Below are positions 1 through 9,049 of a stretch of 64,000 nt of DNA, piece after piece. The DNA lies in contig NZ_JAUSXV010000001.1 of NCBI RefSeq assembly GCF_030816295.1, positions 3,348,001 through 3,412,000 of the forward strand, read 5' to 3'. The notes under the pieces were generated by a model that saw only the letters and a program-made list of their open reading frames with translations, was not told the origin of the DNA and searched no databases. The DNA comes from Microbacterium natoriense (GTDB lineage: Bacteria; Actinomycetota; Actinomycetes; Actinomycetales; Microbacteriaceae). The first letter of the stretch is position 1. Every line of letters starts with the position of its first letter. The translations under genes and the position numbers were made by a program.

Positions 1-1382
1 GGGCTCCTCTCGCCCCCGGCACGCCCGGGCCCGTGAACGGGGCGGACGAGGTCATCGCCTTCGCGAAGGAGCACGGCCTGCCCATCGCGATCAAGGCGGC
101 ATACGGCGGCGGCGGACGCGGCCTCAAGGTCGCCCGCGAGCTCGACGAGGTCGCCGAGCTCTTCGAATCGGCGACGCGCGAAGCGGTGACCGCCTTCGGG
201 CGCGGCGAATGCTTCGTGGAGAAGTACCTCGACAAGCCGCGCCACGTCGAGACCCAGTGCCTCGCCGACGCCGAGGGCAACGTCGTCGTCATCTCCACGC
301 GCGACTGCTCCCTGCAGCGGCGCCACCAGAAGCTCGTCGAGGAGGCCCCTGCGCCCTTCCTCACGGAGGAGCAGAACCGCCAGCTGTACGAAGCGTCGAA
401 GGCCATCCTGAAAGAGGTCGGCTACGTCGGCGCCGGCACGTGCGAGTTCCTCATCGGCGCGGATGGCACCGTGTCGTTCCTCGAGGTGAACACCCGTCTG
501 CAGGTCGAGCATCCGGTATCCGAAGAGGTCACCGGCATCGACCTCGTGCGCGAGCAGTTCCGCATCGCCGCTGGCGGAATCATCGACTACGCCGACCCGG
601 AGCCCCAGGGGCACTCGATCGAGTTCCGCATCAACGGCGAAGACCCGGGTCGCGGCTTCCTCCCCCAGCCGGGTCCTATCCACGTCTTCAAGACCTTCGG
701 GGGCCCCGGCATCCGTCTCGACTCCGGCGTCACGGCCGGCGACTCGGTCTCGGGCGCGTTCGACTCGTTGCTCGCGAAGATCATCGTGACCGGCAAGGAC
801 CGTGCCGAGGCGCTGGAGCGCTCCCGCCGGGCGCTCGACGAGTTCGAGGTGTCGGGCATGCCGACCGTGCTGCCGTTCCACCGCAAGGTCGTGCGAGACC
901 CGGCATTCACGGCGGAGAACGGCGAGTTCGGCATCTTCACGCGCTGGATCGAGACCGAGTTCGTGAACGACATCCCCGCGTGGGACGGCGAGCTGGAATC
1001 ACCTGCTGAGGCCGCGGGGCGCCACACGGTGGTCGTCGAGGTCGGCGGCAAGCGGCTCGAGGTCAGCCTGCCCGACCGCGTGGCCGCATCGGTCAGCGCC
1101 GCGGGCCGCCCGGCCGCCGTGCCGCCGTCGCGCCGCAGCCACGCCACCACAGTGGGCGCCGGCGCATCCGGTGATGCGGTGAAGTCGCCCATGCAGGCCA
1201 CCGTCGTGAAGATCGCGGTCGAAGACGGCCAGCAGGTCGTCAAGGGAGATCTCGTCGTCGTGCTCGAGGCCATGAAGATGGAGCAGCCGCTGCAGGCGCA
1301 CAAGGACGGCGTCGTCGGCAACATCAGCGCGGATGCGGGAACCACCGTGTCAGCGGGACATCAGCTGCTCACCATCAGCTGA
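1..1382 (+). CDS. Acetyl-/propionyl-CoA carboxylase alpha chain (biotin carboxylase + biotin carrier), 5' partial
   Basis: Biotin-dependent carboxylase subunit that carboxylates its own biotin with ATP and bicarbonate; a separate beta subunit would transfer the carboxyl group to acetyl- or propionyl-CoA. The reading frame is already open at base 3, so the apparent GTG at 33 is internal and roughly 130 N-terminal residues lie outside the window. Visible parts in order: ATP-grasp glycine-rich segment ([11 protein letters not shown]), the catalytic stretch [14 protein letters not shown], the biotin carboxylase C-terminal domain, a linker, and a C-terminal biotinyl domain with the biotinylation motif EAMKMEQP. 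The fused layout is the actinobacterial AccA/PccA type. It ends 10 bp from the convergent gene at 1393. Substrate cannot be told from this subunit. Confidence 0.93.
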   Translation, partial: APLAPGTPGPVNGADEVIAFAKEHGLPIAIKAAYGGGGRGLKVARELDEVAELFESATREAVTAFGRGECFVEKYLDKPRHVETQCLADAEGNVVVISTRDCSLQRRHQKLVEEAPAPFLTEEQNRQLYEASKAILKEVGYVGAGTCEFLIGADGTVSFLEVNTRLQVEHPVSEEVTGIDLVREQFRIAAGGIIDYADPEPQGHSIEFRINGEDPGRGFLPQPGPIHVFKTFGGPGIRLDSGVTAGDSVSGAFDSLLAKIIVTGKDRAEALERSRRALDEFEVSGMPTVLPFHRKVVRDPAFTAENGEFGIFTRWIETEFVNDIPAWDGELESPAEAAGRHTVVVEVGGKRLEVSLPDRVAASVSAAGRPAAVPPSRRSHATTVGAGASGDAVKSPMQATVVKIAVEDGQQVVKGDLVVVLEAMKMEQPLQAHKDGVVGNISADAGTTVSAGHQLLTIS

Positions 1383-1392
1383 CGCTCGGGCC

Positions 1393-2274
1393 TCACGCGG
1401 TCGGGGCGGAAGCACACCATTCGTCCAACAGCAGCTGCCCCGACGGCGTGCCGAGAATCGCCCGTGAGCTCGGCGAACGGTGGAAGCCGTGCAGCGCCGA
1501 CCACGCCACCTGCGGGTGCATCTGAAGCATCGCCGCTGCAACCGTGACAGTGGCGGGGGCCTGCGTGCCGCCCGTCCCGATCGCGCGTTCCGGGTCGAGG
1601 CGGAGCCGGATCAGCGGAGCCCGGTCCACGCCGCGTCGGGGTTCGGTCACCTCGGCCTCAACACGGCGGATCGCCGCCCACGGCACATGCAAGGTCTCCC
1701 CCACACGGACTAGAAAGACCCCGTCAGAGCCGATGGCCAACCCGACCGGGCGTTGACCGAACGCATTGAACCGATACCGGGCAACGGTCCCTCGCGTCGC
1801 CGCATAGGCGAACAGCGCGGCGAGCAATCCGAGCACCGCCGCACCGAGGAAGGCCTGAGGCCGCCCGGCCGCCCCCATCTGCACGGCCACGGCCGTCGCC
1901 GCGGTCAGCACCATCGCCCACACGGCCGACAGCAGGAGGGCGGCAGCGCCGGCAAGCCGTTCGGGGACGAAATGCACCCGGACATCGGTCGTCGACGTTC
2001 TTCCCCCGGCCAACCTCGCCGTGTCGACCAGCTGCATGCGCCCCCGGCCGAAGGGTCTGCGAGCCGCGACGACCAACGCCGTGAGACCGAAAAGTGCGAG
2101 GACCGCGCCGGACCACAACGGTCCTGCGTCGCCTCCGGAGAAGCTGACCATCGCAGCCGCGATCGCGAACAATGCGATGCCGACCCAGAGCATTCCCACG
2201 TTTCGCCCTGGTCGCCGCTCACCCCAGTTCGCTGGCCACGCCTGCATCGGCGGTACGACGTCAGGGGCGGTCAT
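1393..2274 (-). CDS. Membrane protein with a cytoplasmic PH-like tail, unknown function
   Basis: Function not recognised. The 293-residue protein has four hydrophobic segments in the first about 170 residues (first two near residues 25-70, last two near 110-165), followed by a soluble C-terminal half beginning RYRFNAFGQRP and running through SDGVFLVRVGETLHVPWAAIRRVE. That pattern of beta-strands and a closing helix resembles bacterial PH-type domains. The ATG at 2274 overlaps the TGA of the upstream VanZ-like gene (ATGA), so the two are almost certainly co-transcribed and translationally coupled. A longer open frame runs upstream through the VanZ gene but is a shadow. PH assignment is tentative. 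Confidence 0.72.
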   Translation of the reverse strand: MTAPDVVPPMQAWPANWGERRPGRNVGMLWVGIALFAIAAAMVSFSGGDAGPLWSGAVLALFGLTALVVAARRPFGRGRMQLVDTARLAGGRTSTTDVRVHFVPERLAGAAALLLSAVWAMVLTAATAVAVQMGAAGRPQAFLGAAVLGLLAALFAYAATRGTVARYRFNAFGQRPVGLAIGSDGVFLVRVGETLHVPWAAIRRVEAEVTEPRRGVDRAPLIRLRLDPERAIGTGGTQAPATVTVAAAMLQMHPQVAWSALHGFHRSPSSRAILGTPSGQLLLDEWCASAPTA

Positions 2275-2852
2275 TGCGCGGCTCCTGCACGACCTGACGC
2301 GCGTGCCGAAGGAACCAGCGAACTGCGCTCGGCGATACGGCGCAGACCCCGGTGGCGGGTGAGCAGCAGGAACAGCCCGTAGCCGATCAGTGCGCCCACG
2401 GTGTTCGCGATCAGATCGTCGATGTCGGCCACGCGTCGAAGCCCGACGGCGAGATCCGCGACGAACTGCGCGATCTCGATGGCGAGGCTCGCGAGCAGTC
2501 CATGCAGCAGCACCTGCCAGATCGAGGTGATCCTCCGCACCAGCGGCATCAGAAACCCGAGCGGAGCGAAGAGCAGCGCGTTGAGGAGCAGGCCCGAGGG
2601 GTCGTCGAGGAGATCGGTGAACGGCACGAGGTTGATCCAGACCGACCACTCGGGCGGGTCGCTCTCGGGCGCCAGCGGGATGGGGAACAGGGTATGTCCG
2701 ACAAGGCCTGCCGTGTACACGCACCCGACGATCACCACGATGGCGCGCGGCAGCGTCAGCTCGGTCCGGCGGTGCAGTCGCACGAGCAGCACGACGATCG
2801 CGATGACGGCGAGGGGCGCGAGAACCGGCAGCGCGGGAAGATACGGACTCAT
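2271..2852 (-). CDS. VanZ-like family membrane protein
   Basis: A 193-residue integral membrane protein of the VanZ-like family, whose members are linked to glycopeptide tolerance in some Gram-positives but whose biochemical role is unresolved. It shows four to five hydrophobic segments and the family hallmarks: a polar loop WINLVPFTDLLDD, then LLNALLFAPLGFLMPLV, then a helix ending in SLAIEIAQF and the conserved DIDDLIANTVGALIGYG segment. It is the first gene of a two-gene unit with the membrane protein at 1393-2274, and its stop overlaps that gene's start. Presence alone does not imply antibiotic resistance. Confidence 0.85.
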   Translation of the reverse strand: MSPYLPALPVLAPLAVIAIVVLLVRLHRRTELTLPRAIVVIVGCVYTAGLVGHTLFPIPLAPESDPPEWSVWINLVPFTDLLDDPSGLLLNALLFAPLGFLMPLVRRITSIWQVLLHGLLASLAIEIAQFVADLAVGLRRVADIDDLIANTVGALIGYGLFLLLTRHRGLRRIAERSSLVPSARASGRAGAAQ

Positions 2853-2853
2853 T

Positions 2854-4296
2854 TCAGCTGACGATGTTCACCTTGTGCATCGCTCGAGAGGCGTCGGTGA
2901 TGCTCGACGACAGCGACGGGTATGCGGCGAACACACGAGACACCTGATCGACGGTCAGCCGACGCTCGACGGCGACCGCGATCGGGTAGATCAGCTCGGA
3001 AGCCTTCGGCGCCACGATCACGCCGCCGATCACCGTGCCGGAGCCCTTGCGGGCGATCAGCTTCACGAACCCGTCCTTGATGCCCATCATCTTCGCGCGG
3101 GGGTTCGCCGCCAGCGGGAGCTTGTAGACGAGACCGTCGGCGATGCCGTCTTCCACGTCCTGCTCACTGAAGCCGACCGTCGCGATCTCGGGAGCCGTGA
3201 AGATGTTCGAGGTGATCTTGCGCAGCTCGAGCGGGATCACGATGTCGCCCAGCGCGTGGAAGACGGCCGTGCGCCCCTGCATGGACGCGACGGACGCCAG
3301 CGGGAAGAAGTTCGTGCAGTCGCCGACCGCATAGATGTTCGGCACGGAGGTCCTGGCGACCTTGTTGACGCGGATGTGCCCCGACTCGGTGAGTTCGACG
3401 CCTGCATCCTGAAGACCGATGTCCGCCGTGTTCGGGATCGATCCGACTGCCATCAGACAGTGCGAGCCCTCGACGGTCGTGCCGTCGGACAGGGTCGCGG
3501 TGACGCCGTCCTTCGTGACCTCGACCTTGTCGGCGCGCGACTTCGAGAGCACCTGCATGCCGCCGCGCTTGAACACCTTCTCCAGCACCCGGGCAGCATC
3601 CTGGTCGGAGCCCGGCAGCACCTGCTCGCGGCTGGAGATCAGCGTGACCTTGGCGCCGAGGTTCATGTAGGCGGAGGCGAACTCGGCGCCGGTGACGCCG
3701 GAGCCGACGACGATCAGGTGCTCGGGCAGCGCCTTCATGTCGTACAGCTGGGTCCAGGTCAGGATGCGCTTGCCGTCGGGCTTGGCAGAATCGAGTTCGC
3801 GCGGCGACGCTCCGACGGCGACGACGATGGTGTCGGCCTCGATGCGGTCGAAGTCGGTGCCGTCGACGCCGGTCGACACGACGATCGCGTTGGTCCCCTC
3901 GAGGCGCCCGTGTCCGGGCAGAACTCGCACTCCGGCTTCGAGCAGGGCGGCGCGCATGTCTTCGGACTGCTGACCGGCCAGAGCGATCAGCCGCTTGTTC
4001 ACCGCTGCGAGGTTGATCGCGATCTCGGGCTTGAGCGGCTTGCCGTTCTCCCCCTTGGCATAGAACTGCACTCCCAGGTCGCTGGCCTCGGCGATCGCGA
4101 CAGCCGCGTCGGCCGTGGCGATCAGGCTCTTCGACGGCACCACATCGGTGAGAACCGCAGAACCGCCGATGCCGACGCGCTCGACCAGCGTCACCTCTGC
4201 CCCGAGCTGCGCGGCCGCGAGGGCCGCTTCGTAACCGCCGGGACCGCCGCCGAGGACGGCGACGCGCTGTGTGCGCTCAAAAGGGGTGAAAGACAT
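2854..4296 (-). CDS. lpdA: NAD(P)H-quinone dehydrogenase, LpdA-type flavoprotein
   Basis: A 480-residue member of the pyridine-nucleotide disulfide oxidoreductase fold: FAD-binding GGGPGGYEAA near the N-terminus, NAD(P)-binding VVGSGVTGAEFA in the middle, the FAD signature YAVGDCT, and a C-terminal dimerisation domain. The redox CxxxxC pair of true lipoamide dehydrogenase is absent; the segment reads GIGGSAVLTDVVPSKSLI, as in the mycobacterial Rv3303c-type enzyme that reduces quinones with NAD(P)H. I therefore do not call it dihydrolipoamide dehydrogenase. The upstream ATG at 4305 adds three residues, but the GGAAG-type ribosome site is better spaced for 4296. It is divergent from the purine nucleoside phosphorylase gene at 4354. 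Confidence 0.88.
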   Translation of the reverse strand: MSFTPFERTQRVAVLGGGPGGYEAALAAAQLGAEVTLVERVGIGGSAVLTDVVPSKSLIATADAAVAIAEASDLGVQFYAKGENGKPLKPEIAINLAAVNKRLIALAGQQSEDMRAALLEAGVRVLPGHGRLEGTNAIVVSTGVDGTDFDRIEADTIVVAVGASPRELDSAKPDGKRILTWTQLYDMKALPEHLIVVGSGVTGAEFASAYMNLGAKVTLISSREQVLPGSDQDAARVLEKVFKRGGMQVLSKSRADKVEVTKDGVTATLSDGTTVEGSHCLMAVGSIPNTADIGLQDAGVELTESGHIRVNKVARTSVPNIYAVGDCTNFFPLASVASMQGRTAVFHALGDIVIPLELRKITSNIFTAPEIATVGFSEQDVEDGIADGLVYKLPLAANPRAKMMGIKDGFVKLIARKGSGTVIGGVIVAPKASELIYPIAVAVERRLTVDQVSRVFAAYPSLSSSITDASRAMHKVNIVS

Positions 4297-4341
4297 GCCT
4301 TCCATTCTTCCGCAATCCTGGCGGGTGAGCCGTCACGTTCA

Positions 4342-4347
4342 TAGAGT
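4342..4347 (+). promoter_or_regulatory. -10 box TAGAGT for leaderless punA
   Basis: TAGAGT lies six bases before the ATG at 4354, so the transcript would begin at or next to the start codon. There is no Shine-Dalgarno sequence in front of this ATG, which agrees with a leaderless mRNA. The -35 region is not recognisable. Confidence 0.55.
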
Positions 4348-4353
4348 GGACCC

Positions 4354-5187
4354 ATGCCCGAAACGCACAGCAACCCTCTCGATGACCCGTCCGCGAACCC
4401 GTTCGAGGTCGCCGCCGCCGCCGCGGCCGATATCGCACGGCTCTCCGGCGTCGAGAAGCACGACATCGCCCTCACCCTCGGCAGCGGCTGGGGCAAGGCG
4501 GCAGACATCATCGGCGAGACCGTCGCGACCATCCCGGCCACCGACGTCACCGGTTTCTCCAAACCGGCCCTCGAAGGACACGTCGGCACGCTCCGCAGCA
4601 TCCGCACCCCTGACGGCAAGCACGTGCTCGTGATCGGCGCCCGCACCCACTACTACGAAGATCACGGCGTCCGCCGCGTCGTGCACTCGGTCCGCACCGC
4701 GGCCGCCACCGGCGCCTCGATCATGGTCCTCACCAACGGGGCCGGCGGCATCCGCGAGACCTGGAAGCCCGGCCAGCCGGTGCTGATCAGCGACCACATC
4801 AACCTCACCGCCGACTCTCCGCTCGAGGGCGCGACGTTCATCGACCTGACGGATCTGTACTCGAAGCGCCTGCGCGACGTCGCGCGCACGATCGATCCCA
4901 CGCTCGACGAAGGCGTCTACACGCAGTTCCGCGGTCCGCACTACGAGACACCCGCAGAAGTGCAGATGGCGAAGGCCATCGGCGGCCACATCGTCGGCAT
5001 GTCGACCGCGCTGGAAGCGATCGCGGCACGAGAGGCCGGTATGGAGATCCTCGGCTTCTCTCTCATCACCAACCTCGCGGCCGGCATCCAGCAGACCCCG
5101 CTCAGCCACGCCGAGGTCATCGAAGCCGGACAGCTCGCCGAACCGGTGATCACGAAGCTGCTCGCCCGCGTCATCGAGGCGCTGTGA
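4354..5187 (+). CDS. punA: Purine nucleoside phosphorylase (trimeric PNP family)
   Basis: Phosphorolysis of purine nucleosides to base plus (deoxy)ribose-1-phosphate, a cytosolic salvage step. The 277-residue length fits the trimeric PNP/MTAP family. Recognisable motifs include LTLGSGWG (phosphate loop), GARTHYYEDHG, LTNGAGGI, the substrate-pocket YTQFRGPHYETPAEVQ and GMSTALEAIAAREAGMEILGFSLITNLAAG, the family signature region. The next gene, a phosphosugar mutase, starts inside its stop codon (GTGA), which suggests that the pentose-1-phosphate product is handed to a pentose-5-phosphate-forming mutase. It is probably transcribed as a leaderless message. Confidence 0.93.
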   Translation: MPETHSNPLDDPSANPFEVAAAAAADIARLSGVEKHDIALTLGSGWGKAADIIGETVATIPATDVTGFSKPALEGHVGTLRSIRTPDGKHVLVIGARTHYYEDHGVRRVVHSVRTAAATGASIMVLTNGAGGIRETWKPGQPVLISDHINLTADSPLEGATFIDLTDLYSKRLRDVARTIDPTLDEGVYTQFRGPHYETPAEVQMAKAIGGHIVGMSTALEAIAAREAGMEILGFSLITNLAAGIQQTPLSHAEVIEAGQLAEPVITKLLARVIEAL

Positions 5188-6854
5188 GCGACGCGCTTCT
5201 CGCCACCGCCCGCGCCTGGCTGCGGCAGGATCCCGATCATCAGACCCGCGACGAGCTGGCCGGACTCATCACGAGGGTCGCCGCGGGCGACGACGCGGCG
5301 ACGGCCGACCTCTCCGACCGTTTCGGCGCGCGTCTCGCCTTCGGCACAGCGGGCCTGCGCGGAGAACTCGGAGCGGGGAGCAACCGGATGAACCGGGTGC
5401 TGGTGTCGCAGGCCGCTGCCGGCTTCGCCGCCTACCTGCGTGAGAAGGCCGACGGCCGCACCCCCACCGTCGTCATCGGCTACGACGGCCGACGCAACTC
5501 CCGCGTGTTCGCGATCGACTCCGCTGAGCTGTTCGCGGGTGCGGGCCTGCGGGCCATCCTCCTCCCCCGTCTGCTGCCGACGCCGGTGCTCGCCTTCGCG
5601 GTGCGCCATCTGGGCGCCGACGCCGGAGTCATGGTCACGGCCAGCCACAACCCGCCGAACGACAACGGCTACAAGGTCTATCTGGGCGGCGCCGACGACG
5701 GTTCGCAGATCGTCGCTCCGGCGGATGCCGAGATCGCCGCGCACATCCAGCGGGTGGCAGATGCCGGCGACATCACGGTTCTGCCGCGTTCGACGGCGTA
5801 CGAGACGGCGGGTGACGATGTCGTCGAGGCCTATGTCTCGGCCACAGCAGCGGTCGCTCCTGCCCCGGAGGCTGCGGGCGGACTCCGCTGGGTCTACACC
5901 GCGATGCACGGGGTCGGATGGGAGACGTTCTCTCGGATCGTGAGCGCCGCGGGCTATCCCCAGCCTCTCGTGGTGGACGAACAGCTCAACCCCGACGCGA
6001 CGTTCCGCACCGTATCGTTCCCGAACCCCGAAGAACCCGGCGCCATGGACCTCGCGTTCGCGAGAGCCCGCCGAGTGCAGGCCGATTTCATCCTCGCCAA
6101 CGACCCCGACGCCGATCGGCTCGCCGTCGCCGTCCCCGACAAGAGCGTCGAGGGCGGCTGGCGACGACTGACCGGCAACGAGGTGGGCCTGCTGCTGGGC
6201 GCGCGAGCCGCACGCGCTGCAGAGGGAACACCCGGCGCGTCCCTGGCATGCTCGCTCGTGTCCTCCCCCGGCCTCGGCGCGATCGCCGCACACCACGGTC
6301 TCGACTTCCACGAGACCCTGACCGGCTTCAAATGGATCTCCCGCGCACCGGGCATGGTGTTCGGCTTCGAAGAGGCTCTCGGGTACCTCGTGAACCCCGG
6401 CACCGTACGAGACAAGGACGGCATCTCCGCCGCCGTCGCGATCCTCGGCCTTGCTGCCGAGGCCCGCGAGCGGGGTGTCGGACTCACCGACCTGCTCGCC
6501 GAACTCGGCGAGGTCTACGGCCATTTCGCGAGCGGTCAGGTCTCGATCCGCGTCGATGATCTGTCGATCATCGGCCGGGTCATGCTGTCGTTGCGCACGC
6601 TGCCCCCCGCGCACATCGGCACGCACGCGGTCGTCTCGGCGGAAGACCTCCTCCACGCCCCCGCGGGCGTGCCGTCCGGTGACGTGCTGCGCTACCGCTT
6701 GGCGGACGGATCCCGGGTGATCGTGCGGCCGAGCGGCACCGAACCCAAGCTGAAGGTCTACATCGACGCGAAGGCCGACTCCGCCCAAGGCGCGACGCAG
6801 ACCGTCGCCGACCTCGAAGCAGGCGTGCGCGCGCTGCTCGAGGAGCGCTCCTGA
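5184..6854 (+). CDS. Phospho-sugar mutase (PGM/PMM family), likely phosphopentomutase role
   Basis: A 556-residue alpha-D-phosphohexomutase superfamily enzyme that moves phosphate between C1 and C5/C6 of a sugar. The phosphoserine motif TASHNPP is present (catalytic Ser154), followed by the metal-binding DPDADRL loop, the sugar loop GFEEALGYL and the phosphate-binding RPSGTEPK near the C-terminus. The GTG start overlaps the PNP stop by four bases, so the two are translationally coupled. Placement after PNP argues for ribose/deoxyribose-1-phosphate to 5-phosphate conversion. The family also holds phosphoglucomutases and phosphomannomutases, and the sequence alone does not separate them. Confidence 0.9.
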   Translation: MSDALLATARAWLRQDPDHQTRDELAGLITRVAAGDDAATADLSDRFGARLAFGTAGLRGELGAGSNRMNRVLVSQAAAGFAAYLREKADGRTPTVVIGYDGRRNSRVFAIDSAELFAGAGLRAILLPRLLPTPVLAFAVRHLGADAGVMVTASHNPPNDNGYKVYLGGADDGSQIVAPADAEIAAHIQRVADAGDITVLPRSTAYETAGDDVVEAYVSATAAVAPAPEAAGGLRWVYTAMHGVGWETFSRIVSAAGYPQPLVVDEQLNPDATFRTVSFPNPEEPGAMDLAFARARRVQADFILANDPDADRLAVAVPDKSVEGGWRRLTGNEVGLLLGARAARAAEGTPGASLACSLVSSPGLGAIAAHHGLDFHETLTGFKWISRAPGMVFGFEEALGYLVNPGTVRDKDGISAAVAILGLAAEARERGVGLTDLLAELGEVYGHFASGQVSIRVDDLSIIGRVMLSLRTLPPAHIGTHAVVSAEDLLHAPAGVPSGDVLRYRLADGSRVIVRPSGTEPKLKVYIDAKADSAQGATQTVADLEAGVRALLEERS

Positions 6855-6865
6855 GCGAGGCGGGC

Positions 6866-7129
6866 ATGGCGACGCGGCGGGTCCGGATCACCGCTCTCAA
6901 CGGAGGTCACGCGCGACCCGTCGCGGAGCTCGTCCGCCTCGCCATGGCCCACGACGGGCCGGTCGTCGTACGCAAGGAGACGGGTGCGGAGGCTGATCTC
7001 CGCAGTGTGCTCGCCGTGATGATGCTCGACCTCGCCGAGGGTGACGTGGTGACGCTGGAGACGGCGGATGCGCCGGCATCCGCCTCACTGCTCGATGAGC
7101 TCGCGGCCGTGCTCGACCCGAAGGGCTGA
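6866..7129 (+). CDS. HPr-like phosphocarrier paralogue
   Basis: An 87-residue protein with the HPr fold pattern. The phosphorylation-site motif is NGGHARPVAELVRLA, with the candidate His15, and there is a Ser47 at the position of the regulatory serine in LRSVLAVMML. It differs from the second HPr in the window (9526-9804), which has the canonical GLHARPA motif and sits in the PTS operon. It starts 11 bp after the mutase stop and abuts the convergent mtlR gene stop to stop. It may be a regulatory (NPr/Crh-like) carrier or simply a second HPr for the mannitol system; which one is inference. Confidence 0.82.
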   Translation: MATRRVRITALNGGHARPVAELVRLAMAHDGPVVVRKETGAEADLRSVLAVMMLDLAEGDVVTLETADAPASASLLDELAAVLDPKG

Positions 7130-7135
7130 TCAGCC
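7124..7135. other. Perfect 12-bp palindrome holding two convergent stop codons
   Basis: GGCTGATCAGCC contains the TGA of the HPr-like gene and, on the other strand, the TGA of mtlR, directly abutting as TGATCA. It is short for a terminator, but no other hairpin separates the two convergent genes. Confidence 0.5.
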
Positions 7136-9049
7136 GTCGATCACGGCGACGAGTTCGTCGAGGAACGCCTCGAAGGTCGTTCCACGGCGTACGATGCGCT
7201 GCACGCTGTCGCGCTCGCTGAACACCTCGACGAGCTGCTCGAACACCGTCTGGAACGCGGCCCGGTCGCTCTCGCTGAACGCGGCGAGAGCGACCACCTG
7301 CACGCGTCCATCGCCCCACCCGACCGATCCCTCGGCCACGCCGATCGCGATCGCGGTGCGAGTGGCGGTCATCTGGAGGGCGTGCGGCACGGCGAGGGCG
7401 TCGGTGAAGGCGGTGGACGACATCCGCTCGCGCACGGTCGTGTTCTCGACGTAGTCCTCGCCGATCAGTCCGCGCCGCACGAGCAGGTCGCCGAGACGGC
7501 GGATGATGCTCTCTTCGCCCTCGTCAGGCAGCGGATGCAGGAAGGCCTCGGCGTCGAAATACCGCGACAGCTCGGCGCGGAGGCGATTCAGGCGGCGGGC
7601 CCTGCGCAGTCGCGCGGCCGCCTGCTGCACCCGCTCCGCGTCGGTCTCGGAGAAGAACGGATGGATCCGCACGACGCGGTCGGAGTCATCCGCAGGCTCG
7701 ATCGTGGAGAGCACGAGATCGGTGTCGAAAGATGACCAGTCGGGGTCGACGCTCGTCACGACGCTTGTGACCTCGATGGCCGATCCGAGTGAACGGTCGA
7801 CGCTCGAACGAAGCAGCTCGTGCAGCTCGTAGTACCCCGGGCAGACGATCGTCGCGGTGAGGATCGACGCGGCAGCGCGGCTGCGCTCGATACGGCCGCC
7901 CACGTGCATCGCGATGTAGGCGATCTCGTCATCGTGGATCGGCGAGCCGAGCCTGTCGTGCAGTCCGCTGGCGATCGACACCGCGACCTCGAAGATCATC
8001 GGGTAGGTCGACTTGAGCGACCGCGTCAGCGGGTTCCGCGACAATGCCCGGCTCTCGGCACGGCGCAGCAGGTTCTGGATGTGCAGCGACAACCGCAGCA
8101 CGAAGGAGTCGTCGACCAGATCGAGCCGGTACTCCGCGGCCGCCCGTTCGAGTTCGGCCCGCACCGCCGCTTCCACGCGCGGCTCCACCCCGCTGCGTGC
8201 CGCGTCTCTCGTGGTGGAGTCGCCCGGGGCGACCACGCGGGTGAGCACCAGCGAGGCGAGGTGGGCGACGTCCCCGTCGCCCAGCCGCACGCCGAAATGA
8301 TCGCCGGCGAGACGGGAGATCACGGCGCCCACCTGCGGGATCTCCTCCCGAGCGTGAGCGTCGGCCTCCGACAGCGCGTGCCCCGCGGCGACCCGATCGG
8401 CCGCGATCGCGATGTGCAGCAGGACGTCGGAGATCGCCAGCTCGTTGACGTAGTAGCCGAGTCCGCTCAGCTCCTCCACGAGTGCCTTCTTGAACGGCGC
8501 CACCGCCGTGGTGTCCACCGCGTCGCCGACCAACGCGGTGCGGAACGTCTCAGGATGGAACGACGCCGTCACCGACTCGTCGTGCGCCAGGCGGCTGATC
8601 AGACGGCGGCGGGCTTCCTCCGAACCGCTCAGGCGCACCTGCTCGCGATCCCGCCCCAGTACGAGACCGGTGCCCTCGAGCACGGCGCGAACGCGCGTGA
8701 GATCGGCCTCCAGTGTGGCCTCGCTCACGTGCAGGCGCGCGGCGGCGTCGTACACGTCGATGCCCTCGGCGTCGTCGAGCAGCATCCGCACGACAGCGTG
8801 CAGGCGGTGGCGCGGCGTGCTCTCGCCCGATCGCGTCCGCAGCGCATCGCGGGCCGACGGGCCCGTCCGATAGCCGGCCGGACCGGACTCCACTGCGTCG
8901 CCTGCGGGAACGCGGGCGTTCAGCGACACCACGTACGAGCGGATGCTGCGCGGCGTCACCCCGAGCAGATCGGCCAGGCTCGACGCCGTCACCCACGCAT
9001 CCTCACGCAGCAGAGCGGCGAGGAGCTGATCCTGGCGCTGACGCGACAT
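7130..9049 (-). CDS. mtlR: PTS-regulated transcriptional activator of the mannitol operon (BglG/MtlR type)
   Basis: A 639-residue multidomain regulator. In order: N-terminal helix-turn-helix (SSLADLLGVTPRSIRSYVVSL) and a second winged helix (DVYDAAARLHVSEATLEADL), two PTS-regulation domains in the middle (around residues 180-390), an EIIB-like segment, and a C-terminal EIIA-type domain with the histidine motif ALAVPHA. Known MtlR proteins are switched by PTS phosphorylation and activate mannitol genes. The open frame extends 108 codons upstream, but ATG 9049 has a GGGAGG ribosome site five bases ahead. It is divergent from the mannitol operon, so the 9050-9211 gap should contain its operator. 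Confidence 0.92.
   Translation of the reverse strand: MSRQRQDQLLAALLREDAWVTASSLADLLGVTPRSIRSYVVSLNARVPAGDAVESGPAGYRTGPSARDALRTRSGESTPRHRLHAVVRMLLDDAEGIDVYDAAARLHVSEATLEADLTRVRAVLEGTGLVLGRDREQVRLSGSEEARRRLISRLAHDESVTASFHPETFRTALVGDAVDTTAVAPFKKALVEELSGLGYYVNELAISDVLLHIAIAADRVAAGHALSEADAHAREEIPQVGAVISRLAGDHFGVRLGDGDVAHLASLVLTRVVAPGDSTTRDAARSGVEPRVEAAVRAELERAAAEYRLDLVDDSFVLRLSLHIQNLLRRAESRALSRNPLTRSLKSTYPMIFEVAVSIASGLHDRLGSPIHDDEIAYIAMHVGGRIERSRAAASILTATIVCPGYYELHELLRSSVDRSLGSAIEVTSVVTSVDPDWSSFDTDLVLSTIEPADDSDRVVRIHPFFSETDAERVQQAAARLRRARRLNRLRAELSRYFDAEAFLHPLPDEGEESIIRRLGDLLVRRGLIGEDYVENTTVRERMSSTAFTDALAVPHALQMTATRTAIAIGVAEGSVGWGDGRVQVVALAAFSESDRAAFQTVFEQLVEVFSERDSVQRIVRRGTTFEAFLDELVAVIDG

Noticed and set aside
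2854..4296. Annotation as dihydrolipoamide dehydrogenase
   Set aside because: The catalytic CxxxxC pair is absent.
2401..4344. Long open frame on the plus strand opposite the flavoprotein gene (647 codons)
   Set aside because: It is the antisense frame of a well-recognised gene; composition is rich in Arg/His/Asp/Gly as expected from a high-GC shadow, and no motif is visible.
4941..6788. 615-codon minus-strand open frame over PNP and the phosphosugar mutase
   Set aside because: Antisense shadow; both plus-strand genes have clear catalytic motifs.
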